A stretch of DNA of 64,000 nucleotides, taken from NCBI RefSeq assembly GCF_021532655.1, contig NZ_JAKGAS010000006.1:186001-250000 (forward strand). The letters are read 5' to 3'. Below the pieces are notes generated by a model. That model had not been told where the DNA came from, did not search any database, and saw only the letters and a list, made by a program, of their open reading frames with translations. Both the position numbers and the translations under genes were made by a program. This document shows, in pieces, positions 46,109 through 55,133 of this stretch. Source of the DNA: Paraglaciecola algarum. GTDB lineage: Bacteria; Pseudomonadota; Gammaproteobacteria; Enterobacterales; Alteromonadaceae. Position 1 is the stretch's first letter; each line of letters opens with the position of its first letter.

Positions 46109-46591
46109 TTGAAAAATCTCACCTTGAAAAATATCGCCTTAACGATATTTGCAGTCTTAGCTTTGTGCTTAGGTGTTTGGACAAATAATCAATTAAAATT
46201 TGATTTTATTACCTTAGATGAACAAAAACATTCTTGGTCTGAGATGCAGGGTAAGTGGATTGTAGTTAATTATTTTGCTGAATGGTGTGCTCCTTGTTTA
46301 CGTGAGATCCCAGAGCTAAATCATTTCAATCAACTGAACCAAGCTGACATTTATATGTTTGGGATGAGTTTTGATCAATTAGAGCGCGGGAAGCTTATCG
46401 ATCTTCAACAAAAGTATGATATCCAGTTTCCCCTTATCCAAAGTGCAGTGACTTTGCCTTGGTCACAACGCCCAACCAGCCTACCGACTACATTTATCAT
46501 TGGCGCGGATGGTGAAGTAAAAAAACAACTTAAAGGAGAACAAAGCGCCGATAAATTATTAAAAACAATTCGTGCACTTCAAAGCCTTTGA
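46109..46591 (+). CDS. TlpA/ResA-like membrane-anchored thioredoxin
   Basis: A thioredoxin-fold protein tethered by one N-terminal helix (IALTIFAVLALCLGVW) and facing the periplasm. Active site EWCAPCLREIPEL (WCxPC), cis-Pro region RPTSLPTTFIIG. The frame is open from an ATG at 46043, but that would leave no room for the divergent arsC promoter and has no ribosome site; a TTG at 46109 preceded by AAGGA gives about 160 residues and is my choice, with moderate certainty. It probably reduces disulfides of exported proteins. It converges with bepA one base after its end. Confidence 0.82.
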   Translation: MKNLTLKNIALTIFAVLALCLGVWTNNQLKFDFITLDEQKHSWSEMQGKWIVVNYFAEWCAPCLREIPELNHFNQLNQADIYMFGMSFDQLERGKLIDLQQKYDIQFPLIQSAVTLPWSQRPTSLPTTFIIGADGEVKKQLKGEQSADKLLKTIRALQSL

Positions 46592-46592
46592 C

Positions 46593-48047
46593 TTACAGGC
46601 TTTGGAGCTTTTCTTGTTCACTTCTAAATTGTTCGATTCGTCCTCTTATTCGTTGCTTTTCAATTTGCCTATCTTTAGCGTAAGTATAAGCGGTTTGCAG
46701 TTCATCTATAGCTCTAGGGTAGGCGGCCACTAAGGCATATATTTCAGCTTTGGTTTGATGCATTTCTAAGTTTTGTTGGCTAGCTTTATAGGCGTCTGAC
46801 AATATTTCGTAGGCCAACAAATTTTGTGGTTTAACTAATAAAAAGTCTTTTAATAATTCAATCGCTTTATCGGCTTGTTTGTTTTTAATCAAAACGTTGG
46901 CCAAGTTCAGGGTTAATACAGGGTTATGGGGAGCATTTACTACGGCTTTTGATAGTTTAGTAATAGCTAAGTCTGGTTTTTCTAATTCTACCGATATATC
47001 AGTATAGGTATCTAAATAAAACAGGTTATCTGGTTCTTTTGATAGTAGTTCATCTATTAATGTTGAGGCTTTCTCAACTTGTTCGTCGGCTAAATAAGAT
47101 AAAGCTAAACCATATTGAGCAGCTTGTTTAAACACATACTCTTGACTTTTTAACAGTCCAGAAAAATATTCTATGTTACGTACTGGATTAGCATAATAAC
47201 GGGCTAAAATCCTAGACTTTGCCAAATGAAAATTGATACTCGGTGGTATGTTTCTTGGACGATAAGTGGCTGCACGTGTTCTCGCATCTGCTACCCGAGT
47301 TTCGGGTAAGGGGTGAGTTAATAAAAATGCCAAAGGCTTGGATTTTAACCGGTTTTTTTCGGTCAAGGTACCAAAAAATGAACTGGCTCCATTTGGGTCA
47401 AAACCTGCTTGGGCTAAAATGTGGATCCCAACTCTATCCGCTTCTTTTTCATTTTGACGAGTAAAGTTAATTGTTGATTGGGCTGATGCCGCGTTACCTA
47501 CTGACAAGGCTGCCATGCCAGCTTCTGGGTTAACAGCCGCAAGTAATATGCCCCCTAATAACGAAGCAATTTGTAATGGGCTAGATTTTTGTTGCGCTTC
47601 AATTCGACGAGCGATATGTCTTTGGGTGACGTGGCTAACTTCGTGGGCTAATACCGAGGCGAGTTCAGATTCATTTTTGGCATTGATGATGAGTCCTGAA
47701 TGAATACCTATATGTCCACCAAAAAATGCAAATGCATTAATATCTAAACTATTGATCATGAAGAATTTATAGGGAAATTTAACATTTTCAGCCTGAGCCA
47801 CCAAACGATTACCAATATCTTGAATGTACTCTTCTAACAAAGGATCATTTATTAAAGGTGCTTGCCCACGTAACTGGCGCATTAATGCATCACCAATTTG
47901 TACTTCTTTGTCTAGTGAAATGGCATTTGATGCTACTACTCCAATTTCGGGTAAATTATTTTTTTGGTTGACTGCATTAACAGATGTTAAGCCAACTAAA
48001 AATACTAATGCTCCAGATAGCAAGGAGGTAGTAATAGTTTTTATCAT
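46593..48047 (-). CDS. bepA: Periplasmic M48 metalloprotease/chaperone BepA
   Basis: A 484-residue secreted protein matching BepA (YfgC, 487 in E. coli), which assists and degrades stalled LptD and other outer-membrane proteins at the BAM complex. Signal peptide about 1-25; M48 peptidase domain with HEVSHVTQRHIARRIEAQQK (HExxH) and the third ligand in ARQNEKEADRVGIHILAQAG; TPR domain about 280-480. The motif residues are intact. It lies between the TlpA-like gene and the unrecognised gene at 48156, in the conserved neighbourhood of arsC-like and perM. Confidence 0.94.
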   Translation of the reverse strand: MIKTITTSLLSGALVFLVGLTSVNAVNQKNNLPEIGVVASNAISLDKEVQIGDALMRQLRGQAPLINDPLLEEYIQDIGNRLVAQAENVKFPYKFFMINSLDINAFAFFGGHIGIHSGLIINAKNESELASVLAHEVSHVTQRHIARRIEAQQKSSPLQIASLLGGILLAAVNPEAGMAALSVGNAASAQSTINFTRQNEKEADRVGIHILAQAGFDPNGASSFFGTLTEKNRLKSKPLAFLLTHPLPETRVADARTRAATYRPRNIPPSINFHLAKSRILARYYANPVRNIEYFSGLLKSQEYVFKQAAQYGLALSYLADEQVEKASTLIDELLSKEPDNLFYLDTYTDISVELEKPDLAITKLSKAVVNAPHNPVLTLNLANVLIKNKQADKAIELLKDFLLVKPQNLLAYEILSDAYKASQQNLEMHQTKAEIYALVAAYPRAIDELQTAYTYAKDRQIEKQRIRGRIEQFRSEQEKLQSL

Positions 48048-48155
48048 AAGTCTATTGTTATCTTTGTTTTAAATAATGAACGTGTTTAAGAATACTCATT
48101 CAGTCAATAAGTTCATTTTAATCGGTTGTTTGCTTAAGTTTCGTACAGGCCTAAT

Positions 48156-48731
48156 TTAAACCGATTTTAAAGCGGCTTCGTCTTCTGCCATCATTTCAAA
48201 AAAGTCTTTAACTGACTTACCGGTTCGTTCAGTTACATTCAATCTTTTAGTAAATAATGTAATAAGCTGCTCTGTCATCATATGGGCATATTTAATTAAT
48301 TCCATATCTGCATCATCACCTTTGCGCACAGCCATGCTAATTAAATTGTTTAACCCGTTTATTTTTAATAAAGGACCGAAACTAGCAGGATTATATTCAG
48401 TAAATGGTGAATTGGGATCACGACTAACAACTACAGCTTGCGCTTCGTCTTTGACGATTGGAAAACAATGTAACTCAAAGGCGTATTCGTCCATACGAGA
48501 ACGTAAGGAAATACTAGGTTTTCCTGCTACAAGATTATTTGCATTCCAGTGGTTTGAATTAAGTAAATATTTAATATTATTTTCAAAGCCGTCTATGAAG
48601 GTGCCTTCTAACTCTTTTAAGGTTTTTGCCACCGTTTCAAAGTTAAGGGAAACATCACCAAAATTAATCGATTTTTTTAATTGCAAGATAGCTTTTACGT
48701 TATTAAATCGACATGACCAATCGTTTATCAA
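48156..48731 (-). CDS. Conserved-looking hypothetical protein, family not recognised
   Basis: A 191-residue soluble protein, apparently without signal peptide or membrane helix. The start is a TTG at 48731; AAGAGG upstream at good spacing supports it, and no ATG alternative exists nearby. The sequence is mixed alpha/beta with LNFETVAKTLKELEGTFIDG, a basic/acidic middle (SRMDEYAFELHCFPIVKD) and a helical C-terminus (LIKYAHMMTEQLITLFTKRL). Codon use is like its neighbours. It is divergent from perM and lies 108 bp upstream of bepA. I assign no function. Confidence 0.6.
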   Translation of the reverse strand: MINDWSCRFNNVKAILQLKKSINFGDVSLNFETVAKTLKELEGTFIDGFENNIKYLLNSNHWNANNLVAGKPSISLRSRMDEYAFELHCFPIVKDEAQAVVVSRDPNSPFTEYNPASFGPLLKINGLNNLISMAVRKGDDADMELIKYAHMMTEQLITLFTKRLNVTERTGKSVKDFFEMMAEDEAALKSV

Positions 48732-48891
48732 AATTTAAACCTCTTAGCTTAGGCGTTTATCTTTTACTTTATCTTTTTAGTTTATGTTTTAAAATAATTC
48801 AGTTGTTCTACAATACCATTTTTCTCACATACATTATCTTTCAGTTACGAAAACTGGCTTGTTATTGCATGAATAATTTAAAGGAAGTTAG

Positions 48892-49959
48892 ATGTTAAAC
48901 GTTTTTGAGCGTTGGTATAAGCGAAAATTTTCCAATCCCGATGCTGTCATGCTGTTATTGATGTTGTTGATCAGTTCCATTCTACTTGTAATGTGGGGTG
49001 GTATTTTAATGCCAGTGTTAGTTGCGGCCATTATTGCTTATTTATTAGATTGGCCGGTGACACAATTGTGTAAATTAGGTTTATCGCGAACTTATACTTC
49101 TGTACTGGTACTTTTTGGTTTCATAAGTTTTTCAGTGTTGGCTTTTATCGGCATAGTGCCAGTGGTGACCCAACAAAGTATTAATCTAATAAAAGAAATG
49201 CCTCAAATTTGGGCTGAAGGCCAAAACTGGTTACTCAAACTACCAGAAACTTACCCAGATTTTGTTGAATCAACCCACATTCAAAATATGTTGCAAGGGG
49301 TAAACGAAAAGGTGGTGTCAATTGGTGAGCAGATATTGTCTGCCTCTGTCAGTTCATTAGGTGACTTAGGTGCATTGCTTATTTATTGCATATTAGTGCC
49401 ATTAATGGTGTTTTTTATGCTCAAAGATAAAGAGGTATTAACCAGTAATATCGCGGATTTATTACCTAAAGAAAGACGTTTAATCAAACAAGTTGGCTCT
49501 GAAATGAATTCTCAAATAGCCAATTATATTCGCGGTAAAGTCATTGAAATTCTTATAGTGGGTACAGTATCAGCGGTCACATTTGCCTTTATGGATTTAC
49601 GTTATGCTTTGTTATTGGGTGTGCTAGTTGGTTTGTCAGTATTGATCCCATACATAGGCGCAGCCGTGGTCACTATTCCTGTGGCCATAGTCGGGTTGTT
49701 TCAGTGGGGGATTACCCCAGAATTTTGGTATTTAATGATAGCTTATAGCATTATTCAAGCTCTTGATGGTAATGCCTTAGTGCCGATACTGTTTTCAGAA
49801 GCGGTGAGTTTACACCCTATTTATATCATTATTGCTGTATTATTTTTTGGCGGGTTGTGGGGCTTTTGGGGGGTGTTTTTTGCTATACCTCTAGCGACTT
49901 TGGTTAAAGCGGTTGCTAGTGCTTGGTCTACTTCTGAACCTGTTGAGCCTGAGTCGTAA
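48892..49959 (+). CDS. perM: AI-2E family permease PerM
   Basis: A 355-residue inner-membrane protein of the AI-2E/PerM family with about seven to eight helices. Family landmarks: MLLISSILLVMWGGILMPVL at the start, AAIIAYLLDWPVTQLCKLG, the central soluble amphipathic region (about 90-155), YCILVPLMVFFMLKDKE and LGVLVGLSVLIPYIGAAVV. The biochemical role of PerM is not settled; some relatives act as sodium/proton antiporters or export signals. The gene neighbours bepA as in E. coli. A short ORF just upstream on the same strand lacks a ribosome site and is not counted. Confidence 0.88.
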   Translation: MLNVFERWYKRKFSNPDAVMLLLMLLISSILLVMWGGILMPVLVAAIIAYLLDWPVTQLCKLGLSRTYTSVLVLFGFISFSVLAFIGIVPVVTQQSINLIKEMPQIWAEGQNWLLKLPETYPDFVESTHIQNMLQGVNEKVVSIGEQILSASVSSLGDLGALLIYCILVPLMVFFMLKDKEVLTSNIADLLPKERRLIKQVGSEMNSQIANYIRGKVIEILIVGTVSAVTFAFMDLRYALLLGVLVGLSVLIPYIGAAVVTIPVAIVGLFQWGITPEFWYLMIAYSIIQALDGNALVPILFSEAVSLHPIYIIIAVLFFGGLWGFWGVFFAIPLATLVKAVASAWSTSEPVEPES

Positions 49960-49967
49960 CTGAGATG

Positions 49968-49995
49968 ACCAGAAGCTGATGTGACAGCTTCTGGT
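49968..49995. terminator. Bidirectional terminator between perM and bcp
   Basis: Perfect stem ACCAGAAGCT with AGCTTCTGGT around an 8-base loop, between the ends of two convergent genes (perM stop 49959, bcp stop 50009). Confidence 0.8.
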
Positions 49996-50008
49996 TATTG
50001 CTGTGTAT

Positions 50009-50473
50009 TTATTGGTTTAAATAATCCAATACCACTTGATGATGGTCTTTGGTTTTAAACTTTGTGAATACGTGTTCAACTTTGCCGCTTTCATCAATTA
50101 AAAACGTTGTACGATGAATACCGTCGTATTCTTTACCCATAAATTTTTTCAGTCCCCACACGCCAAAGCCATCGGCCAAAGCATGATCTTCGTCAGACAA
50201 CAAAGTAAAGTTAAGGCTTTCTTTTTCTATAAACTTAGGTAAACGTTTTACGGCATCTGGACTTACGCCTAACACAACAACATTTAGTGCTTCTAATTCT
50301 GCCTGAATATCTCTTAAGCCCTGAGCTTGAACCGTGCAACCAGGAGTCATGGCTTTAGGATAAAAGTAGACCAAAACTTTTTTGCCTTTAAAATCGGCGA
50401 TTGAAACGTTTTGATTGTCTTGGTTGGGGCGAGCTAAATCTGGCGCTAATTCGCCTTCATTTAAAAATTGCAT
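50009..50473 (-). CDS. bcp: Peroxiredoxin Bcp/PrxQ
   Basis: About 154 residues from the ATG at 50473 (MQFLNEGELAPDLARP), which has AAGGAA upstream; the frame is open to 50509 but adds residues absent from the family. A thiol peroxidase reducing H2O2 and organic hydroperoxides. The peroxidatic Cys is in AMTPGCTVQAQGLRDIQ. E. coli Bcp has a second Cys five residues on (CTVQACGLRD); here it is Gln, so this is a 1-Cys type in that region. gcvR lies immediately upstream, the usual order in gammaproteobacteria. Confidence 0.93.
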   Translation of the reverse strand: MQFLNEGELAPDLARPNQDNQNVSIADFKGKKVLVYFYPKAMTPGCTVQAQGLRDIQAELEALNVVVLGVSPDAVKRLPKFIEKESLNFTLLSDEDHALADGFGVWGLKKFMGKEYDGIHRTTFLIDESGKVEHVFTKFKTKDHHQVVLDYLNQ

Positions 50474-50511
50474 TAATAATTTCCTTGGATGTATTGATGT
50501 TAAACACAAAA

Positions 50512-51048
50512 CTAATGATTTTGTTTGAATTCACCTTGAAGATTCAAAGGTTTTAATAAGGCTTGAAATGCTTGTTCAATTTCATCTACTACTAAATCGT
50601 GGGGGATTGAAATTACCATTTTACATTTCATTTTTTTCTCTGTGTCTGGCTGCTCAGAGTCACTATCAACAAACTTAAATCTAAAAGCACTGACTGATAT
50701 TTTATAGTCAGCAAAAAAATGACTGACTTGGTCAATTAAGCCTGGAGTGCTTGTGCCAAATATCACTACATCAGCTAGATGTTCGAGATTTTGTTTGTTG
50801 TGTGCGGAGGTACGTTTCATTAATGACAAAAGATCATGTTTTTGACAGGTTTGTGGTAACAAACATTCAGCTTGAGTGATAGCTCTAGGGCTACCTTCAA
50901 TTATCATAGTAAGTGAAAAGTCTTGTCCATAAATGGCATGACGACTATCCAATATGTTGCAACCGACTCCTGAAACTGTCTCTGCTAAAATGCTTAGTAC
51001 ACCAATTTGTTTAGCACCTAAGATAGTAATGATGAGTTGTTGATTCAT
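50512..51048 (-). CDS. gcvR: Glycine cleavage system transcriptional repressor GcvR
   Basis: A 178-residue protein with two ACT domains (about 1-80 and 88-170), as in GcvR. It has no DNA-binding domain; in E. coli it acts by binding GcvA. Evidence: MNQQLIITILGAKQIGVLSI, then LAETVSGVGCNILDSRHAIY, a typical ACT beginning, and FGTSTPGLIDQVSHFFADY for the second ACT. It is placed gcvR-bcp facing away from dapA, as in E. coli. No gcvA or gcvTHP is present in the window. Confidence 0.88.
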   Translation of the reverse strand: MNQQLIITILGAKQIGVLSILAETVSGVGCNILDSRHAIYGQDFSLTMIIEGSPRAITQAECLLPQTCQKHDLLSLMKRTSAHNKQNLEHLADVVIFGTSTPGLIDQVSHFFADYKISVSAFRFKFVDSDSEQPDTEKKMKCKMVISIPHDLVVDEIEQAFQALLKPLNLQGEFKQNH

Positions 51049-51511
51049 TTTTAACCGTTTTGTTTGATTTCACTGCATTTAAGGCATATAACATACCTGA
51101 TTTTTATCAGGTGTGAAAAGAATCTATTGTAATACCAATCTAGGTAAATAAGTAGTCACTCAGAATGCGTCCAGCGGTTTTTGATTAAGGCGTCGCTGTG
51201 CAGTAATGGTTGTTCCCTTTCAAATAGCGAGAACCAGCTCTTTTTAAAAAGATAGGCGCAAAACCCACTGGGGCATTCCTTTCAGGCGAGTTTTTAAAAT
51301 GGCTTACTCTGCGTTGCATGACCTCGAAAGAGAACAAGGTGATTCTTAATAAAGAGCTATCTATCATGCGCCTTGTTTAAGCCCTTATAAACTCTCGCTG
51401 AGAGGCCTATTTTTTACCTAGATTGGTATTATATGCTTATTGTACTATTCAAAGCTTGTTTTTATAGGGGGGGATCATTACCATTAGGCGCGAATTTTTT
51501 CTGGAGAACAC
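51049..51511. other. Divergent gcvR-dapA intergenic region
   Basis: 463 bp. Most of it is the inverted copy of the MITE-like element (51132-51429). The remaining flanks are AT-rich and should hold the gcvR and dapA promoters; GGAGA just before the dapA ATG is its ribosome site. Confidence 0.8.
51132..51429 (-). repeat. MITE-like palindromic-ended element, copy 2
   Basis: A 298-bp element bounded by ATACCAATC and GATTGGTAT, in inverted orientation relative to 4759-5036. Read on the minus strand it follows copy 1 through almost the whole length and carries an additional stretch of about 20 bp with TTTTTAAAAA near the middle. The terminal GTAGTCACTCAG and its inverse are both visible. No protein is encoded. 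Confidence 0.9.
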
Positions 51512-52393
51512 ATGTTTACTGGTAGTTTTGTGGCGTTGATAACGCCAATGTTTGAAAATGGGCAAATTGATTATCCTTCATTACAAAAGTTGGTCGAATT
51601 CCATATCCAAAATGGCTCTCATGGTTTGGTGTCTGTTGGCACTACAGGTGAATCAGCGACTTTGCCATTTGATGAACACATAGAAGTGGTAAGACGTACA
51701 GTAGAATATGCTAACGGTAAGATACCTGTTATCGCAGGAACCGGTGCCAACTCAACTGCAGAAGCTATATTTTTAAATGAACAAATTGGCACTACAGGTG
51801 TGCAAGGTTTTTTAAGTGTGGTGCCTTATTATAATAAACCACAACAAAAAGGCATGATTGCGCATTTTGAAGCGATTGCCGATGCTACGGATTTACCCAC
51901 AATTTTATATAATGTGCCGAGTCGAACCGTTGCTGATATGTTGCCAGAAACGGTTGCGCAATTAGCTCAACATCCAAAAATAGTAGGTCTTAAAGATGCC
52001 ACTGGAGACATTAGCCGTTTACAAGAAACTCAAAAGCTCGTGGCTGATGATTTTTTGATGTTAAGTGGTGATGACGAGTCAAGCTGTGAATTTTTAGCAA
52101 ATGGCGGGCATGGTGTTATATCAGTTACCGCTAACATTGCCCCTAAACAAGTTGCCGATATGTGTAATGCAGCAACAGCAAAAGATTATCAATTGGCAAA
52201 ACAAATCAATTCAGAGATTGCAGAATTACATACCAGTTTGTTTATTGAACCTAACCCTGTGTTGCCAAAATGGGCATTATATAAGATGGGGCTGACGAAT
52301 TCGGCTTTTTTACGATTACCTTTAGTGGAATCGGAACTTGAGAGCCAAAAAACAATCGAACAAGTCATGCGCAGTTCTGGCGTATTATCTTAA
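51512..52393 (+). CDS. dapA: 4-Hydroxy-tetrahydrodipicolinate synthase
   Basis: A 293-residue TIM-barrel aldolase that condenses pyruvate and aspartate semialdehyde, the first committed step of lysine and diaminopimelate synthesis. Evidence: FTGSFVALITPMFENGQIDY, LVSVGTTGESATL (substrate loop), the catalytic Tyr in YNVPSRTVADML, and the Schiff-base Lys in KIVGLKDATGDISRL. bamC follows after 9 bp, the same pairing as in E. coli. Confidence 0.97.
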   Translation: MFTGSFVALITPMFENGQIDYPSLQKLVEFHIQNGSHGLVSVGTTGESATLPFDEHIEVVRRTVEYANGKIPVIAGTGANSTAEAIFLNEQIGTTGVQGFLSVVPYYNKPQQKGMIAHFEAIADATDLPTILYNVPSRTVADMLPETVAQLAQHPKIVGLKDATGDISRLQETQKLVADDFLMLSGDDESSCEFLANGGHGVISVTANIAPKQVADMCNAATAKDYQLAKQINSEIAELHTSLFIEPNPVLPKWALYKMGLTNSAFLRLPLVESELESQKTIEQVMRSSGVLS

Positions 52394-52402
52394 GGAGATA
52401 GC

Positions 52403-53509
52403 ATGACAAACAAGTTACATTTAGTAGGTTTATTAGCACTTGGTGTGTTAACGGCCTGTAGCTCAGTAGATGAAAGAGAAATTGCCGGGGGCGGTTTTGA
52501 TTATTTAGCAGAAACCCCAGGGCAAATCATGGCCGTTCCTGAAGGTATGGACAGCCCACAATTTAGTGATACGTATAAATTACCAGACATAGGTGAAAAC
52601 GCCCCTAGGAATACTATGGGTAAAGATTTAAGTGTGTTGTCTCCCGCTTTAGTTTTACCGCTGGTAACCGGCTCTCATATAGAAGAAGGTAAAAAAGGGG
52701 CAACAATTTGGTTCGATCAGGTAGATGATAGCCAAGCGTTAGACACCACTATTTGGAACTCTTTAATTGCATTTTTAGAAGCTCAAGGCATAGGTGTGAC
52801 TGAATTCGATAAGGAAAGTCAGCGTTTAGTGTCTGATTGGATGACTATCGACGAATCTTTAGACGCTAAATGGTATAGCTGGTCAAATTCAGAGCGTACT
52901 GTAGGCCAAAGATTTGAGTTCAATTTAGAACTTAAACCACACGGCAGAACGGCCGCTTTAACTGTAGACTTGTTAGATTACAAAGAGAAAAAGACATTAG
53001 ACTCTACTGTTATTACCCAATCAAAAGATGAAAGAAGAAACGAAGTTGAGATTTTAAATCGGGTGATTGAACACTACGAATATGAAATTCGCTTAGCTGA
53101 TGCCAAACGCATTCGCCAAATTCGCCAAGGCTTAGCCATGGAATTAGGGTTTGATGAAGACGGTGAAGCCGCTTATGTAGTGGATGCAGGTTACGACATT
53201 GCTTGGCCACGATTTTTATTGGTGCTAAGAAAACTAGGGTTTGACGTAAAAGATTACGACAAAAGCACTGGTTTATTATTTGCAAAATTTAACGGAGTAG
53301 ACGGGGGTTGGTGGGACAGTATGTGGTCTGACGATGAACTTCAGCTTAAATTGGACAATGAAGACTACCGATTTAAAATTGGTAGTGTAGGTAATAAGAC
53401 TTCAGTGACTTTATTAGATAACGAAAGTAAACCTTTCCCAGTTAATAAAGTATCTGAATTATACCCAGTATTTTCTAAAACTATGTCTACTGAAGATCTA
53501 GATATTTAA
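52403..53509 (+). CDS. bamC: Outer membrane assembly lipoprotein BamC
   Basis: A 368-residue lipoprotein (NlpB) of the BAM complex that inserts outer-membrane proteins. Signal MTNKLHLVGLLALGVLTAC with lipobox LTAC; an unstructured N-terminal segment (about 20-85) with YKLPDIGENAPRNTMGKDLS, known to contact BamD in E. coli; then two helix-grip domains (about 95-215 and 245-360). It follows dapA by 9 bp and is followed by a terminator hairpin before purC. Confidence 0.92.
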   Translation: MTNKLHLVGLLALGVLTACSSVDEREIAGGGFDYLAETPGQIMAVPEGMDSPQFSDTYKLPDIGENAPRNTMGKDLSVLSPALVLPLVTGSHIEEGKKGATIWFDQVDDSQALDTTIWNSLIAFLEAQGIGVTEFDKESQRLVSDWMTIDESLDAKWYSWSNSERTVGQRFEFNLELKPHGRTAALTVDLLDYKEKKTLDSTVITQSKDERRNEVEILNRVIEHYEYEIRLADAKRIRQIRQGLAMELGFDEDGEAAYVVDAGYDIAWPRFLLVLRKLGFDVKDYDKSTGLLFAKFNGVDGGWWDSMWSDDELQLKLDNEDYRFKIGSVGNKTSVTLLDNESKPFPVNKVSELYPVFSKTMSTEDLDI

Positions 53510-53515
53510 CTTTTC

Positions 53516-53547
53516 ACACCACCTTTAAACACAATTAAAGGTGGTGT
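53516..53547 (+). terminator. Rho-independent terminator after bamC
   Basis: Stem ACACCACCTTTAA with TTAAAGGTGGTGT around a 6-base loop, followed by AATTTAAA, 7 bp after the bamC stop. It separates dapA-bamC from purC. Confidence 0.85.
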
Positions 53548-53633
53548 AATTTAAACTCGTAAACAATTTTATTCCGTATTTATTTAAAAAATAAAATTTA
53601 AAACATACAACATCAATCACCTGGTAACCACTC

Positions 53634-54737
53634 ATGTCAATTTCTGATTCTATTTTATCTGTTAACAACGATTTACCCATACGTACAGATCTACCAGTAC
53701 ATAGCGGAAAAGTACGTTCGGTTTATTGGTTAACAGAGTCAGACAGTCGCCGTTTAATTGAGCAAAAAGCTTATCCAGTACCAGCTGATACGCCTTTAGC
53801 CATTATGGTAATTAGCGACAGAATTTCTGCTTTTGATTGTATTTGGCATGGCGAGCAAAACATGCAAGGTGTGCCGGGTAAGGGCGCCGCACTCAATGCA
53901 ATTTCTAACCATTGGTTTGGTCTATTTAAACAAAAAGGATTAGCTGATAGCCATATTTTAGATATTCCTCATCCTTTTATTTGGATAGTGCAAAAAGCTA
54001 AACCCGTGATGATAGAGGCGATTTGTCGTCAATACATAACGGGTTCAATGTGGCGCGCCTATGAAAAAGGTGAACGGGATTTTTGTGGGATCAAATTAGA
54101 AGAAGGTTTGAGCCAAGATAGCAAATTATCTGAATTACTCATGACACCATCTACTAAAGGTATTCTAAAGGGAATTCCCAATGTGCCAGAAGCAGATGAT
54201 GTGAATATCACTCGTGAAAACATCACAGATAACTTTGCAGCTTTTAATTTTGAAAATATTGAAGATGTAACCCTGTACGAAAAACTGTTAAAAGAAGGCT
54301 TTGCGGTGATTAGTGAAGCACTAGCTGAGCAAGAACAAATATTTGTGGATACAAAATTTGAGTTTGGTTATGTCAAAGATCTCAATGGCGATAATAAACT
54401 GATTTATATGGATGAAGTAGGTACACCAGATTCATCACGTATTTGGGATGCCCAGCAATACAAAAATGGCAAAGTGGTAGAAAACTCTAAAGAAAGCTTT
54501 AGACAATTATTATTAAACCATTTTCCTGATCCAGATATTTTGTTAAACAAAAACCGTATGCCAGAACGTCTAGCCTTAGCTAAAGACAATGCGTTACCTG
54601 TAGAAGTCTTGATGGAAGTGTCTAAGACTTATCTAGATATCGCAGAAAAAATCACTGGGGCAAAAATCGAGTTAAGTGATAATCCAAAAGCCGAAATTAT
54701 CGAGATTTTGAAAGACCAATATCAATTGGTTGATTAG
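53634..54737 (+). CDS. purC: SAICAR synthase (phosphoribosylaminoimidazole-succinocarboxamide synthase)
   Basis: A 367-residue ATP-dependent ligase joining aspartate to CAIR in purine synthesis. This is the long type of PurC seen in Alteromonadales and Vibrionales (E. coli has 237 residues). Motifs: [12 protein letters not shown] at the N-terminus, [57 protein letters not shown] and [16 protein letters not shown]. It stands alone after the bamC terminator, in the conserved dapA-bamC-purC order. Confidence 0.96.
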   Translation: MSISDSILSVNNDLPIRTDLPVHSGKVRSVYWLTESDSRRLIEQKAYPVPADTPLAIMVISDRISAFDCIWHGEQNMQGVPGKGAALNAISNHWFGLFKQKGLADSHILDIPHPFIWIVQKAKPVMIEAICRQYITGSMWRAYEKGERDFCGIKLEEGLSQDSKLSELLMTPSTKGILKGIPNVPEADDVNITRENITDNFAAFNFENIEDVTLYEKLLKEGFAVISEALAEQEQIFVDTKFEFGYVKDLNGDNKLIYMDEVGTPDSSRIWDAQQYKNGKVVENSKESFRQLLLNHFPDPDILLNKNRMPERLALAKDNALPVEVLMEVSKTYLDIAEKITGAKIELSDNPKAEIIEILKDQYQLVD

Positions 54738-54776
54738 TTGTTACTGTCTGAATAAAGCATGCATTGTGTGCATAAT

Positions 54777-54842
54777 GCATCACTTCGTGACTTGAGCATC
54801 GCTTCGCGATAAGGCATTCACTTCGTTCACCGGCATCCTGCC
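54777..54842. repeat. Tandem CTTCG-hairpin repeat
   Basis: Imperfect repeats of about 19 bp, each starting GCAT: GCATCACTTCGTGACTTGA (54777-54795), GCATCGCTTCGCGATAAG (54796-54813), GCATTCACTTCGTTCACCG (54814-54832) and a truncated GCATCCTGCC (54833-54842). The first two contain perfect small hairpins (TCAC-TTC-GTGA; ATCGC-TTC-GCGAT). Confidence 0.75.
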
Positions 54843-54997
54843 TTTTTTCAAGCCTCGTCCATGAGGCTCGACAGACTTTTTACCAAAACAGCCGTAAAAA
54901 GTATGCACAAATTCATCGGGAATGAATTTGAACATCCGTAGGATAGCCCGAAGGGTGGAATATAGGGATGTATTTCATAAAAAGGGCCGTGCCCCAC

Positions 54998-55133
54998 AAA
55001 CTTTCCAGACCTAAAAATATCTATCCTTTAATGTCGTAGCGGGCATAAGTCGCCTCCATGCTGTGAAAGATGCCCTTGTCCAAATGTCCCTATTTGGACA
55101 TTCGATAAGGGTCGTTATTTTTAGGGAAAGTTT
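54998..55133. repeat. Nested inverted-repeat structure
   Basis: Outer arms AAACTTTCC-agac-CTAAAAATA (54998-55019) and TATTTTTAGGGAAAGTTT (55116-55133) are inverted repeats; inside lie GGGCAT/ATGCCC and a perfect hairpin TGTCCAAAT/ATTTGGACA (55077-55100). The arrangement would let about 135 bp fold into one large branched structure. Origin unknown: a decayed mobile element or a structured transcript are both possible. Confidence 0.6.

Noticed and set aside
48713-48898. A 61-codon hydrophobic ORF upstream of perM
   Set aside because: No ribosome site, it overlaps the TTG start region of the divergent gene and the perM start, and the hydrophobic composition can be explained by T-rich DNA.
51185-51367. 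A 60-codon ORF between gcvR and dapA
   Set aside because: It lies wholly inside the MITE-like repeat; the other copy of the element does not keep the frame, so it is not a gene.
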